Positions 1 through 63,908 of a stretch of 64,000 bases of DNA are shown here, piece after piece (positions within the stretch are counted from its first letter, which is position 1; each line of letters starts with the position of its first letter). The notes below the pieces were generated by a model, which saw only the letters and a list, made by a program, of their open reading frames with translations, did not search any database and was not told the origin of the DNA. Source of the stretch: Glandiceps talaboti (lineage: Eukaryota > Hemichordata > Enteropneusta > Spengelidae); the NCBI RefSeq assembly GCF_964340395.1, contig NC_135552.1, positions 19,742,181 to 19,806,180 on the forward strand. Direction: 5' to 3'. A program made the translations under genes and the position numbers.

Positions 1-49440
<49,440 letters not shown>

Positions 49441-49443
<3 letters not shown>

Positions 49444-49560
49444 TTTTCTAAACGCTTTTTCCGCGCATACTTTGGTCACAAAGCACCTGGAGTTTAAAGT
49501 AGACTAGGACGAAACAAATAAAGGTGCTGCTACTAGGCTTGGCTGACAAGAGTTTATATT
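49441..49560 (-). promoter_or_regulatory. Probable proximal promoter and 5' leader of the minus gene
   Basis: A TATA-like AATATAAACT lies at 49551-49560, about 110 nt upstream of the start ATG. The roughly 100 nt between (with AGCCTAGTAGCAGCACCTTT) are also conserved upstream of the plus copy at about 55360-55465, although the TATA-like stretch itself is not clearly kept there. The transcription start is inferred, not seen. Confidence 0.35.
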
Positions 49561-51780
49561 GTGAATTGATTGCCTACAAAATTTATTACATCTATTGCAT
49601 ATAACTATAAATTTCTTCATGACATGTGGTTGATTTATGTTAAGCTACAATTGCCGACATCAGACCGTAGACGAACGGAACCACTTCTAATTTGTTTGTG
49701 AACGTGAACTTATTTGTTTGAGAACGTAAAAATACCATACAGCTTCTCTTATCAAATGATAAAATGTAATATTTATAAGTGTCTGTATTTCCAACATGTT
49801 TACTGATGTCGGCAGTTGTAAAGTAATTTGAGTCCATGATGCATAGCCCACTTGTATGTGATATAGGATTTTGTACAAGTTACAATTTGACTGGATGTGA
49901 CGGTTTTCTCATGATCAACCTCACTTCATATCACCATGCCACCGGCTTTCTTTCAATGTGTTTCAAATATGACTTAATAAACACGTACTTGAAGTGGCCG
50001 GGGCTTAAAATAGTGTCTTTTAAAAGAACAAAAAGAATGCTCCGTATCCCATGCCAGCTTCTTCTTCTTCTTCTTTTTTGGGGAGGGGTTGGGGCGGTTC
50101 AGCGTATTTTTGTATTTGTCAGAGGTGAGTTGGCTTTATTAGTGGATGAATTAGAGGCCATTCTTTTTAAGTACAATTGTCAACACGAGCAAAACGTCAC
50201 CCCCCCTCTCATATAAACTGATTGTTCCTATATAACGATAATCTCTTATGTAAAGATTTAAGTGCAACACTTGGTGCTGCGCGAAAAAGTTTCAGCTTTG
50301 AAAACTTATTCGTGCCCATGTATTGAGATAAAATTAGCGCTAATTACTTCAAGTATACCTCTGCGTAATCAGCAGGGCGTGGATGTTGCAGCTCAGTCAC
50401 TTAAATTCTGCTAGATGCAGGTTGAGGGCGCTCACATCTGCCCATTGGAAAAGGTACAGGATTTTGAATATACGCGTTATTACCTGCCTGCAGACGACTT
50501 AATATCCGATAACAGAAAATCGAGTATACGTACTTTAAGCCTGTGAAATTTACATTTAGCAATTTGGATGTAAATCATTGCATTTTGAAGCCGGTTTTTT
50601 TCGCAAGTTAACATCGACGTCATTGTCACGTTTGTAACGTGTAACGGGTGTGAATTTTACCATCGTGACATATATGATATTAGACTTCAGAAGATATATT
50701 ATGAAGAGTTATAATTTCACATCATGTACTCGAGTACAATTGCTAGTTTTAAAACTATTAGTAGACACAACTGTCTACCCTCATATTATCAGGTACAAAC
50801 GTTCTTTTAAGACTTGACCTTGACTGTCAGGGTCAAATATCACAATCAAACATTTTCTGCCTGTCACACACCATTTGTAGTATTTACAAATGTATTTGCT
50901 GTCGATTTCTTTTAAGTCCTTTAATATAGAGGTAATCTATAGGACAAAAGAAACATTCATAATGATTATGTTTGGTGCTCATATAAGGTGTTACTGAATG
51001 GCAGTTGGCGGTCAAGTCGGGAGTAATAAATCAATATATTACTTCATAACTCAAAAAAAAACTTTCAATGCATAGCCTTGATGCATAGTGACATAGTGAG
51101 TCCATTGTAATGTCTAACCCATATAATCACATCCAAGCTTCTTTTTTTTTTTACATAATGACCTTTGCCCTTGACTTGGACGTCCAGGGTCAATTATTAA
51201 AAACCAACCCATTTCTCGCCTATTACAGGCAGTCCGTAGCATTTATTCAATTCCCTGCATACCACAGACACTTTGATATTTATTTCATGCCACTACATGT
51301 AATATCTTTTAGATCATGTCACCATGCAGTTACATGAAAGTAAATTATTTGAGAGTATGTTTGGGAGGCCCATGGCTGGTTGGCAAAAACAAAACAAAAC
51401 AAGATAAAATGGGATATTTGATATCTCATAAAGGAATGATCATATGTTGGATGATGTTTGTGTGTGTTTTATACTATGAAAAAAATGACTATAAAAAGTT
51501 CAGAAGTCTAGTTTATTCGTATCTGCGTGAAATACTAGGCTAAATATCAAGATTTCTGCGATTTTGGCTGAATCAAGAAACTTTAAGTTGGACAACTTCT
51601 AGGAACTGATTTTGTACAAAAAGTATTTTTTTAGAGATCATTTCACATTCATCTTGCCTAGTGTTATGTGCCCGACAGTGTCTAATTTTGGAGAGAAAAT
51701 TGACACGTGTGGCGTAATATCATTCATCACATCATGCACAAAATTCCTACTAGATATCTAAAAAAATAGCACAAAGGCGT
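49561..51780. other. Intergenic region, no gene recognised
   Basis: Spacer between the two divergent genes. Short frames only, no domain. A (CTT)n run at 50061-50080 and poly-C/poly-G bits were seen. Upstream regulatory sequence for both genes is expected but not identifiable. Confidence 0.4.
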
Positions 51781-53060
51781 ACGTTGTAGCACAACTGCAC
51801 AGTCATTAAAAATGTTAACCCATATACTGATCCATGCAAGGTATAGGTGTTCGTTTGCTGAACGATTAAAAAGTTACCTATCCAACCCTATCTCTGCAAT
51901 ATATGTGATCATTTGGCTGTTGCTATGGGCGTGGTCTTGTTGCTAGGTTTATTCGCATCCATTTTTGTATGTTTATTCATTTGTCTGTTGATCCCTGTTA
52001 TCTTTGCAATATACGTGAACAATTGGCTGTTGCTATGGGCGTGGTCTTGTTGCTAGGCACAATTACATACAATTTTTTCTTCCGTAAGGAAGAGATATAT
52101 TTATGGGTAGAAGTCTGTGTGTCTGTTTCTCCATAACGGCTTGCTCAATTCAAACGAAATTTTGAAAACATATTTCGTAGGGTAATGGCAAGACTTGATT
52201 AGGTTTTGGTAAAAATCCCGTGAATATTAATGAGCAATTTACGTAATTAATGATTTTCGGTAATTAGGCTATGTCTCAAGAATGCACACTTCAAATTCAT
52301 TATAACTTGGTACACACATTCGCGATACCAAAACTCTTTGATGCACACTTCAAATTCATTATAACTTGGTACACAAATTCGCGATGTCCTGAAAATATTA
52401 CTAATGTACCTTTTAGTTTTGATAAGTTATTGGCATATTTTCGATTGGCCACAAAAAAGAAAAAAATAGTTTCTCGTCAGGAAATGTCGTCTAAAGTGGT
52501 GCGACTTTATCACCATTTTCTAAAACACGACTGGCTCAATTCAAACGAAATGTATTGCATGTGTTCTGTAGGGTAGTGACAAGAACTGATTAGGTTTCAC
52601 TAAACATCCCAGGAATATTAACGAGAAATTTACATAATTAATGGTTTTCGGTAATTAGGCTATATCTCAAGAATGCCAGTTCAAATTCAATATAATTTGA
52701 TACATGCATTTGCGATACCAAAGCGCACTTGTCCTGAAAATATTATTGATGTAGCTTTTAGTTTTAATAAATTATTGGCATATTTTTGTAGGCCACTAAA
52801 AGGAAAAAATAGCTTCTCGTCAGGAAATGTTGTCTAAAGTGGTACGACGATGCGCTTATTTTTTGTTTTTTACATTCTCAACAAATGTCACAGTACATGT
52901 TGTGGTTGGCCAGGAGATCACTAACAGCAATGAGCAAATAGCAATCAATGAGAAAAAATAACTTATTACATATGTTCTGTTGTATTCAAACAATTGTCTG
53001 TAGGAACGACAATCTCAAAACTTTGCCCTCACGGAAGACATTCAGTTTACATCTAGTTGA
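51780..53060. repeat. Intergenic copy of the dispersed repeat family
   Basis: It shares with 32890-34620 the words GGCTGTTGCTATGGGCGTGG, TTGTTGCTAGG, TTTTCGGTAATTAGGCTAT and AATGCACACTTCAAATTCA. Internal tandem copies are seen at 52270/52340 and 52160/52530. Likely a non-autonomous repeat or satellite-like family. Confidence 0.7.
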
Positions 53061-53104
53061 ATGTTTATTCACTTGTCTATTAATCCCTGTTGCTATCTTT
53101 GCAA

Positions 53105-53478
53105 TAACAATAATATTAATAATAATAATGTTGGGTTCTTATATAGCGCTTTCCCACGCCATGTGCAAAGCGCTTTACAATTATTACCCCTGGCTTGGAT
53201 CAGAACGGCACAACGGCCCTTTAGTCTTCCTCAACTCCCCGGGGAGCATACAATCCACTGTAGCCATCTAAGCGCATAGGATTAAAGCCTTCACGTTGCA
53301 ACTTACATCCTACCAGGTCCCCAGTTATACAGCTGGGTTGACTGAGGCACAGTTGTGGTTCAACTCTTGCCCAAGGACTTTAGCCACTCAGAAACAAACA
53401 GCAGGCAGCGACAGGGCTCGAACCTGCAACCTGTTGATTCCAAGCCGGTCACGCTAACCATTCACCCATCATGACTCC
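53105..53478 (-). mobile_element. tRNA-derived SINE
   Basis: On the minus strand an A-box-like TAGCGTGACCGG (53456-53445) and a perfect B-box GGTTCGAGCCC (53424-53414) are spaced as in tRNA genes. The body includes AAAGCGCTATATAAGAACCC, a common SINE/repeat core, and the 3' end is an (ATT)n tail at 53105-53132. No anticodon stem or cloverleaf was evident, so it is a SINE and not a tRNA gene. Confidence 0.75.
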
Positions 53479-53530
53479 ACAGACAGACAGACACACAAAC
53501 AGACAGACAGACAGACATACAGACAGACAC
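53479..53530. repeat. (CAGA)n microsatellite
   Basis: A short CAGA array adjoining the 5' end of the SINE. Confidence 0.93.
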
Positions 53531-55330
53531 TTTGTCATTCCTATAGCACTACTGAACCTAATCAGTTCAGTTGTGCTAAAAACGAAGGAGCGTAAGTAAG
53601 GGACCAGAATGGGCGTTATGGCTGCTGAATGTGATCGTACGACACTTTCCTTCTGAACTGTGACAATTCGTTTGACATTTGTAAGTACTCTCCCCAAACT
53701 TCATAACCATGTGACACACTGTGACACACATATCGGCCTTGGAACAAACTATTGAAAGTCATCACATTGCTAAGATTTTAACACATACAAGTGTATTGAT
53801 GCAAAGGTTACAAGTGATATGTGTATGTGTGCACATACAGTGCCTGCTTGTCGGCGGCAGGCGTGTGATGTTGTCTATATTTGTAATGAGTGCCTGTGGG
53901 AAGCCATTTTCTTATCTAACTAAATTGTTTTTGGGGAACATTAAATGTGTCTGATATGCACAGTCGTTCGGCGATCCGTCGATGTTTTAGTGCATGGAGA
54001 AGAACAGGTGCATTCCATTGCACAGCGTCAAAAGACTGTGTTCGGGAACTATACAACGAAGTATAAAAATATACATGATTAATTTGATCTCAATTTCTGT
54101 AATGTGACTTTTCCAATCCATAAAATATTATTATCCTGGCAAGCTCCAACAAAAGAAGTACATATTGAGTTAGTATGACATATTGGGGTGATACAGCGTC
54201 ACACAAACCAACATATAGAAAGTGTTGACGGGGAGCAACATAAACTATATTTCAATAATAATAACACTACAAATAATATTTACTGAAAAAACTGTAATAC
54301 ACAGAGACATTAATTTGTCGAATCTATATTATCAGAAGCAAGCTTTCTTTAAGACTTGAACTTTTGAGGGGCACAGGCATTGGCAATACAACATTTTTTT
54401 TTTTAATTTTGGTGCACATATCACTGTTTACTGAAAGGCAGCCATATTTGGTGGAACGTAACAATCAACGATTTGTGCAACACCTCCAGAACCATACGAC
54501 ACAATCAATCAACCTTACACTCAGAACACACTAGGAGAGAGAGAGTGACATGGTACAGATGTTGTATGATTTATATCGTAAAAATGGTATCTTTCTGCTG
54601 ATGTCAACATATCAGATTGATCCCTTGCCACAGTATAGAACATATTGTCAAATTGCAGTTGTTCAGGAGTCAGTCCCTGACACGAAAGTGACAACTTGGG
54701 TGATGTTACTGTTTTACTTGAGACATGCTTTGGTGCCAAACTTTAAGAAAGTGTCTTCATTTCTAATATTAGACAATGAAGTCATAATATATCTTCTATG
54801 TGATTGGATGTATTAAGCAAACGATGACGTCATCGGTGCTAACCCTAACCTCTCCCATTAATCTAATTGTCACAAAGTACGTAAGTTTTGTTTATTCTTA
54901 ACTGATATGATCACAATGACGTCACTGTGTCAGTGCCTATAGATTTCTCGTCCGTCGATCAACCGATAAGAGCCAGGATTACAAGTGTTTGTCGGGTAGC
55001 TCAATTTGAGAAGGGAATTTGATACAATTTTAGACAAAAGTGACGCAATTGCCAAAATAGTAAATATTCAAATATAATTGAACTTTTTTTTATTTGGTCA
55101 TATTTGATATACAATGTAAGAAGAACAGTGGCGTGGAGATGTGAAGTGAGCACGAGGTTGATCATGCGAATACCGTAAAATCAATTTACCACTTGTATAA
55201 AACACTATATCATATCATATCACGTGCAAATGGGCAGTGAAACATATAATCGAATTACTTAAGTACTTTCGCTTAACATAAAACTCACAAATAAATGTAT
55301 AGCTATACGTGAAGGATGTAATAAATTATG
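53531..55330. other. Intergenic region upstream of the plus gene
   Basis: No recognised domain. A 72-codon minus-strand frame at 54521-54739 (with SCQGLTPEQLQFDN and DQSDMLTSAERYHFYDI) has a protein-like composition but no family match and no supporting splice context. Confidence 0.35.
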
Positions 55331-55465
55331 TAGGTGATAAATCGAAGAAATGTAAACAACCAAGCCTATAGCTAGTAGCAGCACCTTTGTTTGTTTTATG
55401 TTAGTCTACTTTCAACCCCAGATGCTTTATGACCAAAGTATGCGCGGAGAAAGCGTTTTAGAAAA

Positions 55466-55765
55466 ATGACTATAAACCGGCTTTTTTTCACTTTTACCAT
55501 CGTCTTGGCGGGACTTCAATCGTCTCAAGCGGCGACTTGTAACTTTGAGTATGATACATGTAGCTGGACTAATCAGATTAACGATGACTTGGATTGGTTA
55601 CGTGATGATGGCAGCTACGATAGACAAGGTGGTGGTCCTTTGATGGACCATACCACTAACGCCCCATCAGGTACGAATATTTGTCTTTCATTACTGCCAA
55701 CAAACATGTTTTTATAAGTTCGGAATTACTAAAGACTTGGAAATATTGTTTATGTACTTACTTAC

Positions 55766-55860
<95 letters not shown>

Positions 55861-58800
55861 TAAAGCAAGCAAAAAGCAAGCAAAACGTTTATCTTGTGGA
55901 AATTGTGATTCATCATTAGATTGTGATTGTCATCATGATGATAGCATTAATTAGCATTGTCACGTATATGTAGAAGTAACAGTGGTGTTACTGTGTGTAC
56001 ATCAAATTTATTAAGATGACTTGTCATACAGATATGAATAAATGCACCAAAATTCTATTTCTATTCCTTTCACATCTTACAGGTAGTTATATGCGTATGC
56101 CAGTTGTTGGGAGAACGATCGGCCAGACAGCAAGGCTTCAATCAGAAACAGTCGCTGCAGGAATCGCATGTCTTCAGTTTTACTATTACATTAACGACAC
56201 TGGAGTGGGTACACTAAATGTAAGTAAAACCCTGCATACATAATTATACGCCGACATAATCATGATAATCATGGCTTTTAGTGCTCAAAGAAAAACTGAC
56301 ACAAACGATTTTTTGCAGGCACGGGTTGTTTTAACTCTGGAACTTCTCAATTTCAAATTTGTGAAAAGATGTTGTCTTCCAAAATTTTGAAAGTACTAAT
56401 ATTGCTGGTGTTTTGGTGTTGGATGAATATGTATTTACCACCTGGAGGTTATTAGCTCTTGTTAATTTCGTAGAAAAGAGTACCGCTGCTCAGTATTAAA
56501 CAGGACCCAAAATCAATCATTAATTGTTATGTGAATGTTTATTTTCATCATAATAGGTAACAACTGTAGTTGATACGTCTGAATCAACTGTATGGAGTAC
56601 AGGCGATAGTGTGGGTGGACAATGGAACTCAGCCAATATTTCACTTAACTCCACTGATGTGTACAAGGTAATGGCAATTGTGTCGACATATGTCGTTTTG
56701 ACAGTTTAGACTTTCTTTTTCTTCCTTCACGACAGGACAGGCATTGTTTGTTTGTTTAAATTCAAAAATCATATTCACAGTGCAACAGATATCATTCATT
56801 TCCAAGGTTGTGATTTGTCAATGCGTAGTCACATAGTCTTGGTTATCTTTTTTTTGAGCGTGAAAGTGGCGTCTCCGTTCAAGAATTATTTGCCTACACT
56901 GACACTATTAAAAAGTCACAAGCCCGTGAATTTTAGGTTTTCACTACAGTCACTTGTAAGCTATCTAGTCGGCCCATGGATATCTCAGTACAACATCATA
57001 TCACCATTAGGTCAGTTCAGTAGTTAGTTTAGCAGGACTTGTAACCCTTTCGCGATCGGATTCAATATATCCCTCTTGTACCTTCATGTAGTTGTTGTTG
57101 AAATGATTCACAGATGTTGACGATATAATAAAGTCTGACAGTTTATTCCACTGGTCAATGACTCTGTTGGTGAAGAAATTTTTCCTGATGTCCAGTTTAG
57201 CAGATTGTTTGTACAGTTTGTGATGATATCCCCTACGTGACTTTTGTTGTCCTGGTGATTTGAAATTTAAATTACACAATGCTGTTGACAATCTTGTTAA
57301 ATTTAGTTGTTGAAGTCTTTCTTCATGTGTGAGGTTCTTCATACCGACTACCATTTTTGTCATTCGTCTTTACACTGCCTTCTATTTGTGAAATGTTTCT
57401 CTGTAACCATGGTGACCATGCCTGTATGGAAAATTCCATTTGAGGTTGAACAAACTGTATACAGCCCTACTATGACTTCCTTTGACCTCACTCTGAAAGA
57501 CCTTTTAATCATTCCAAGTGTTCAGTTTGCCTTTTTTTGCTGCTTCAGCACATTGAACGGATGGTTTTCAGTGACTCAATGTATAATGACTCTTATTCAC
57601 TTTTCATTTGATACTGTTGTGAGTATAGATCCTCCCATTGCATATGCCATTTTTTTGTGTTTTTTGTGCCTATACATGCATGACCTTGCATTTTGCTACA
57701 TTAAAACTCATTCGCCATTTATTAGACCATTCACATTGTAGTTGATTTACATTTGAGTGTAGTACGTCGTGGTCTTGACCTGGGGCTACTGGTATGTACA
57801 CCTTTGTATCGTCTGTGATGTTGGAGGTTATAACATGATATATATCATTTATGTATATTAAAAATAACACTGGTCCAAGAACGGAACCCTGAGACACGCC
57901 GCTTGTTACATCCTGCCACTGTGAACTTGCTCCTCTAATTACAACACACTGCTTTCTGTTACTGATCTATTCCTGGACCCAATTTATAATTAATCTTCCC
58001 ACCACTTCCATGGTATTGTATTTTCTTGAGCAGTCTTACATGTGGTACTTTGTCGAAAGCTTGTTGGGAATTAACACATTTCTTCCATAATTTCTTCTTT
58101 TTCCTTATCACTCTGAGTAAATCATTTGTCATCCATAGTTGTTTCTTCCGCTTCTTCTTCCTCCTAGTTGGTATAAACTCATCACTTCCGATCCTTTAGA
58201 TATAGTGTTTCTAAGGTAACACCGCTTATCTTCTGTATTTTCTAGTTTGTCCGATTCCAGCCATGAAGTGTTAATTAATGCGTTTTTTTAATCCTTCCAT
58301 ATTAATATTCCTCAGGCATTTCTTGTTTTCATTTTCTGGCGTCATGACAACATCCACCCACATTACAAATTCTAAAAGTACGTGATCACTTGCTCCAAAA
58401 TGACCATTTGAAGTGACATTAGATATCATCTTCACTGGACAGTACCAAGTCTAGGCAGTTCCCTGGTCGGGTTGGGAAGTTTACATGCTGTATCCGAAAT
58501 CTGTCCTGTGCCACTTCCATAAAACTGTATCTATGGCTACTAGAGTCCAAGGTTTCCCAATCAATGTCTGGATAGTTGAAATCACCTACAATAACCACTT
58601 GGTTGTTACCTACTTTTTGTGTGAGTTTAATCAAATTAGTGTTGTTAAGTTCACTGCTATTTGGAGATCTGTAGATTACTCCAAGCAGCGGCAAAAATTG
58701 TGCTGTTCAGATAACGCCCAATTTCAAGGTAGAGTGGGTATGTAGGAATTTAAAAAAAAAATATCTTGGAGGATATGTTCAAGTGTTCTCTTCATATTTA

Positions 58801-60732
58801 CAGAGGTCAACAGAGACTTCTCATCGAGGTAATCGCACTTTCTATACTATACGCACAAGACATCGTGTACTACGCTCTATTCCACCATGATATTAGATCA
58901 CACCAGGCAATGACTCTTCCATGAAATCTCACTATTTCTCGCGCGACTTTCCAAACTTTGTCGATTTTTCGATGTTTTCTAATTACCAAAATAAAGTTTA
59001 CGATTGAAGCAAAAAAGCTAGGTCTGTACGGTGTAAGCCATTTTTTTTTCGGGGGGGGGGGGGCTTAAAGTTAGTTCAGAAAAACTAAGAACATTAGTAA
59101 GAAAGCCTCCCTGGATAAAGCAAAATTAACACAAATCGAGAAAGCAGGCAGCAGAAAACCTACGACCAACGCAGCGACTCGGGGTTTTGAACGGTCAGTT
59201 TTGATTTGCCTGGTTTCTCAACTTGTGATAATTTTGAAATATGTAAGAGCAGCTTTTTAAAAGAAATCTTCTAAAAAATAGCTGGTGATTCCATTGTTTT
59301 GTTCCAGTCTGGCCTTGGCCATGAAGTGACTAAGAGCTTACAGGTGAGAGTGAAAGACATATTATGTTTCTCTGAGACCCATAAGCAGTCAACATGTATA
59401 AGTATACACAGTATATACGAATACCTGCGCATACTCAGTAGTTGTTTACTTTAGTAGGCGTAATCAATATGTGAGCTTGTCTCGACTAAAAGGAGTATCG
59501 AGTGCTCAATAAATTCAACGACTGCTCTGTTGGCCTTCAAGCTTCAAGCTACCTCTGTTGCAAAAACAAACAAACAAATAAACACAATAATCAGTAAAAT
59601 ATACAACGAATTTATAAAGCAAATCAAACATCTTAGCCATATGATCACGATGTCTCTTTACGCAAGAATAAGTATGCGTTGTAATATTCCGGTATACAGT
59701 ATCACAAATTTTTATATTATTTAACATATAAAAACGATCATAGGATCACGACCACAAGGTCATAGGTCACAGCTTTCCATGGTTGGTGTCAAAGAGCAGC
59801 AGGCACTATTCATTAATATGTCACTGTGTTTAGACTGACCAAACAAATCAGACGGCGATAAACTTCTATTCTGCTTCAATCACATACTGTCACTCAATAC
59901 ACACTGTAGTTCACTACTTATAAAATGTAGTCTGGATGCCAACTGTGGTTTCTAACAGTCTGGTCAAAGTCCCTCAATCAGCACAGAAAGTTTGTTCATC
60001 AAACCAGTGAACCCCAGCTGCTATAGTGATGTAAACAGTGTATCAGTAGCATCCTGAGCTGACACACTTGGACATTACATAACTGACCCAATAAACACTA
60101 TAACTTCACAGGGGACTGTGTTATTGGTTCGAATTGTGGGATTTATTAACAAATACATGATGTTAATGAATGTGTGGGTGGGTGGGTGGCTGTGGATGAA
60201 TTTTAAATTACATTTGTCAAATACTGTACTCTAATAATGAACGTCCCTTTATTTCGTGACCTTGGAATTGACAAGCGTATGACAGACACATTTCTCGTAA
60301 AAATTCAGAAAATGAATGAGTAAGTTAAAATGTTGGGACTTATAAGCTTATATGTTTTCGACGAAGACTTGTTTTATCAACATTTCGTAAGAACGTCAGC
60401 TGGTACGGGACAGGTGAGTTTACGCTGAACTTGTTCTTAACACTACATTGTATTTCCAAAGATGACATTATTTTATGTAAAGCCTGATTGTTTGAAAATA
60501 TCTGATAAAGCTTTAATATTCATTGATCAGATTGTCATCGAAGGTGTTGTGGGACAGAATGCTGAATCGGATATCGCAATTGATGACATTTCCTATGTGA
60601 CTGGCGGCCCATGTGTAGTTAGTCACCCGCCACCACAGTTCGATTGTGGGCCTGGACGACCCACTCTAGACCATACACAAAGATGTAATTGGGAGTATGA
60701 TTGTCCCAATGGTGCTGATGAACAGAACTGTG
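55466..60732 (+). CDS. Duplicate copy: signal peptide, MAM 1, degenerate LDLa
   Basis: Four exons. Signal peptide [21 protein letters not shown] start [20 protein letters not shown], then [37 protein letters not shown], and [20 protein letters not shown] with the same cysteine-poor LDLa ([18 protein letters not shown]). The shared missing cysteine shows that the LDLa degeneration predates the duplication. Confidence 0.9.
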
Positions 60733-60964
60733 GTAAGATTGCCTATGTAGCTAACCCTAACCCTAACCCAAACACACAAACAAATACATACATACATACA
60801 TACATACATACATACATACATACATACATACATACATACATACATACATACATACATACATGCATGCATGCATGCATGCATGCATGCATGCATGCATGCA
60901 TACATACATACATACATACATACATACATACATACATACATACATACATACATACATACATACA

Positions 60965-60995
<31 letters not shown>

Positions 60996-63876
60996 TTAAA
61001 GTATTACGCCTCCACTCCTGTCCTCTTCCAAAAAAAAACTATGGTAAATGTATAAAGATTTTTGTGACTTCTAATCTCATAATGTGATCTGATATTTCAT
61101 AAGACGTTTATCCAACATCGTGTCAAGACATTCTAAATTATCGAATTGTAAGACACTTAACTTTTCAAGTCGTTTATCGGTTTACGAAACTATAGCTACG
61201 AAACGCTCTACCATAGATATACAGTGATCCATCAAAGGTTAAAACGCTTTGATATATTGATGTCATCGTACACGGCATGTTACTTTGATTGTATCCAAGC
61301 GTCCAAGCATAATTAAAATTCACATTGCAAACATTTTTATCCAAAGATGTTTTGTCAATAATATTAATCTAATAATAATAATTTTCATAATTTATGAATG
61401 ACTAGGTGAATGCAACTTTGATAATGATCTGTGTCGTTACGTCATTATTGATGATTTATACAAGTGGTCTCGAAATCAAGGTGAAACTGGGAATTCTGAA
61501 ACTGGACCAAGTTTTGACCAAACAACTGGATCAGAATACGGTAAATTATTAGTAAATGAATTCAAAGTGCATATTCTTATATTAATTTAAGTTATGAAGT
61601 CTAACTGTTAGAGAGAATCAGATAGGAGAGTGATGGGCCTAACCTGGCCAGTTTTATGCTGATAGTATCAAACTATCAAATGAGAGACAGTTTAGGTCAA
61701 GTTCACCGATAAAAACAATGAATATTTCGTCAGTAAGTGACACTAGTTTAACATATTTGTAATGTATGCGAAAACACACTACGGTCAGTATTGATAATGC
61801 AAAGGACAACCTTTCAATATGGACTACCTCAGAGCTGTACGTCATCACGTCATGCCGTTACCGGTAGGATAGTAGCTGTATTCTTCAATATCATACAGTT
61901 GTCTATCGTTTAATGTTCATTTCAAGGGTTCTAGTAATCAATTTCTTTCCTTCAGGGTGGTATGTTTTTACGAATTCGAGCGATGGCTTAGTGGATGACA
62001 CAGCTGTTATTCAGAGCCCAACGTTGAGGGCGTGCAGTGCTTCGTGCGAGCTGATATTCTGGTACTACATGTATGGTGAAGGTAACAAATGACGAAATGT
62101 TTCTAACCTCTTTATTCATAAATGCTGCGAGTGTAAGCGTTTGAGATTACGACCTCTAATTAGTTTAAATTGATACAAAGAGGGGGGCTGAGTGTGAAAG
62201 GCCAAGGTTTCAATCCCGGGTTCTCGCATATTAGTGTTATCTTGGCAGCGGAGCCATGCGTGGGACAATTCCTTTTATAAACTACACAAACATTTTCTAT
62301 ATCTCTGCTAGTTATATATACCACTATTTATACACATAAATTTTAATCCATTTAAAGACCGGGGTTTCAATCCCAGGTTCTTACATGAGTGTTCTCTTAT
62401 CAGTGGAGCCATAAGGGTTAGATACGATTTTTTTTTTGACTATTTTTTTCTAAACCTTTGCCAAACAACTTTTTTTGACACCTAAGTTGTAATTCTGATC
62501 CGAACTGGAGACCTTTAAGAAATCCTTTGATCACTTACAGATTCATGAAATAAAAAACAAAGACTAAAAAGTCGTTGAACTGCTTGTAATTTTACGTCGT
62601 TGCCTTTCATAGATATAGCAAATCTTGACGTGATGTTACAACAAGCTGACATGTCAACCAGACTTTGGACTATGAGTGGAAATCAGGCTAACACCTGGCG
62701 GAGAGCCGTTGTAGGCATTGGTAGAATTAATACCGACTTTACGGTGAGTGTCTTTATTATTCAATTCATGACAATATATGATGATACTGTCACTTATTTT
62801 TATGGGATCCGATTGTTATATATTTTACCATCGACGTTGGAGAGAGTCTATGATCTTCATAGCAATGAATAAGTGCAACAAGTGATGGACAAACGAAAGT
62901 AAATTCAAAATAAACAATGCTGGGTACGTTTACTCCCGTAACGTTAAAACAATTCACATAATGATGTTGTATTAATACCTGTAAGTACAAAACGTTAACC
63001 AACCAACCAACCTGAAGCATAATCTATTGTATCCAATCGATTGGAGGTAATTGAAGCGGTCGGTCAATCACTCCCGAAAAAGATGGAAGATGGAGAAACA
63101 GCGACCATTCATTGATTCGTCAAGCTAAATTTTGAATATGAAAGTGGAGAGTTACTTATTATTAACTCCGTATATTTTATATTTAGTATTTAAATTGTCG
63201 ACTAATAGAAAAAAACTGTTCCTTTCTATCACAGTTTACCTTTCAATCATCACATCCCATTGGTCCACGTGGAGATATAGCGATTGACAGTGTATCTCTG
63301 AATAACTGTCCTTTCACGGGTTAGTATTCTGATAATGTCGTGGTATGGAAATACTCGAAGTTTTGGAATGGCAAAGGTCTTGCCAAATTTAGCCTCGCAA
63401 AGTGTTATATACTCATGTGTATTTGGCAAGTTGTTAGGTCTCTTTGTTATTTACCTTGGCTGAAGTGTATTGGTATGATCCTGACGGTTACAGATCCAGA
63501 GTAACACAAAACCTGACACAAGCATACCCTGTATTTTTTCCGAATTTTTGTGTGATTCAATTTGTAAATGGCGCCGTCACGGTTTTCTGGGTCACGTTTA
63601 ACTTTCACAACTCGACGGGAATGAACTGTATCACTAAACATCTACAAATTGAATATGTGATATCAAAAAAAAACATTTCATATAAAACAAATTCATTATC
63701 TTTCTGTATATCGATATTCAGATATTCGGCCAACTTGTCCCAATGGTCAATTCCGATGTGACAGAGGATCCTGTATAGACGCTGCATTGATATGTGACTA
63801 TACTGACGACTGCGGTGATTTCTCCGATGAACTGGCCATCGAATGTGGTGAGAATATATGATTGATGTACACCAGT

Positions 63877-63908
<32 letters not shown>

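Noticed and set aside
53395-53475. tRNA gene on the minus strand
   Set aside because: A and B boxes are present but no cloverleaf or anticodon arm could be drawn, and a SINE body and (ATT)n tail follow; called a tRNA-derived SINE.
54521-54739. Independent small gene on the minus strand
   Set aside because: Protein-like composition but no recognised domain, no promoter and no splice context; kept only as a note in the intergenic entry.
60752-60770. Telomere or telomeric fusion
   Set aside because: Only about three TAACCC-type units, next to a microsatellite in an intron; too short for a telomere remnant.
60666-60993. Frames of repeated Met-Tyr-Val-Cys or His-Thr-Tyr-Ile (also near 42238-42596 and 63718-63999)
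   Set aside because: Translation of tetranucleotide microsatellites.
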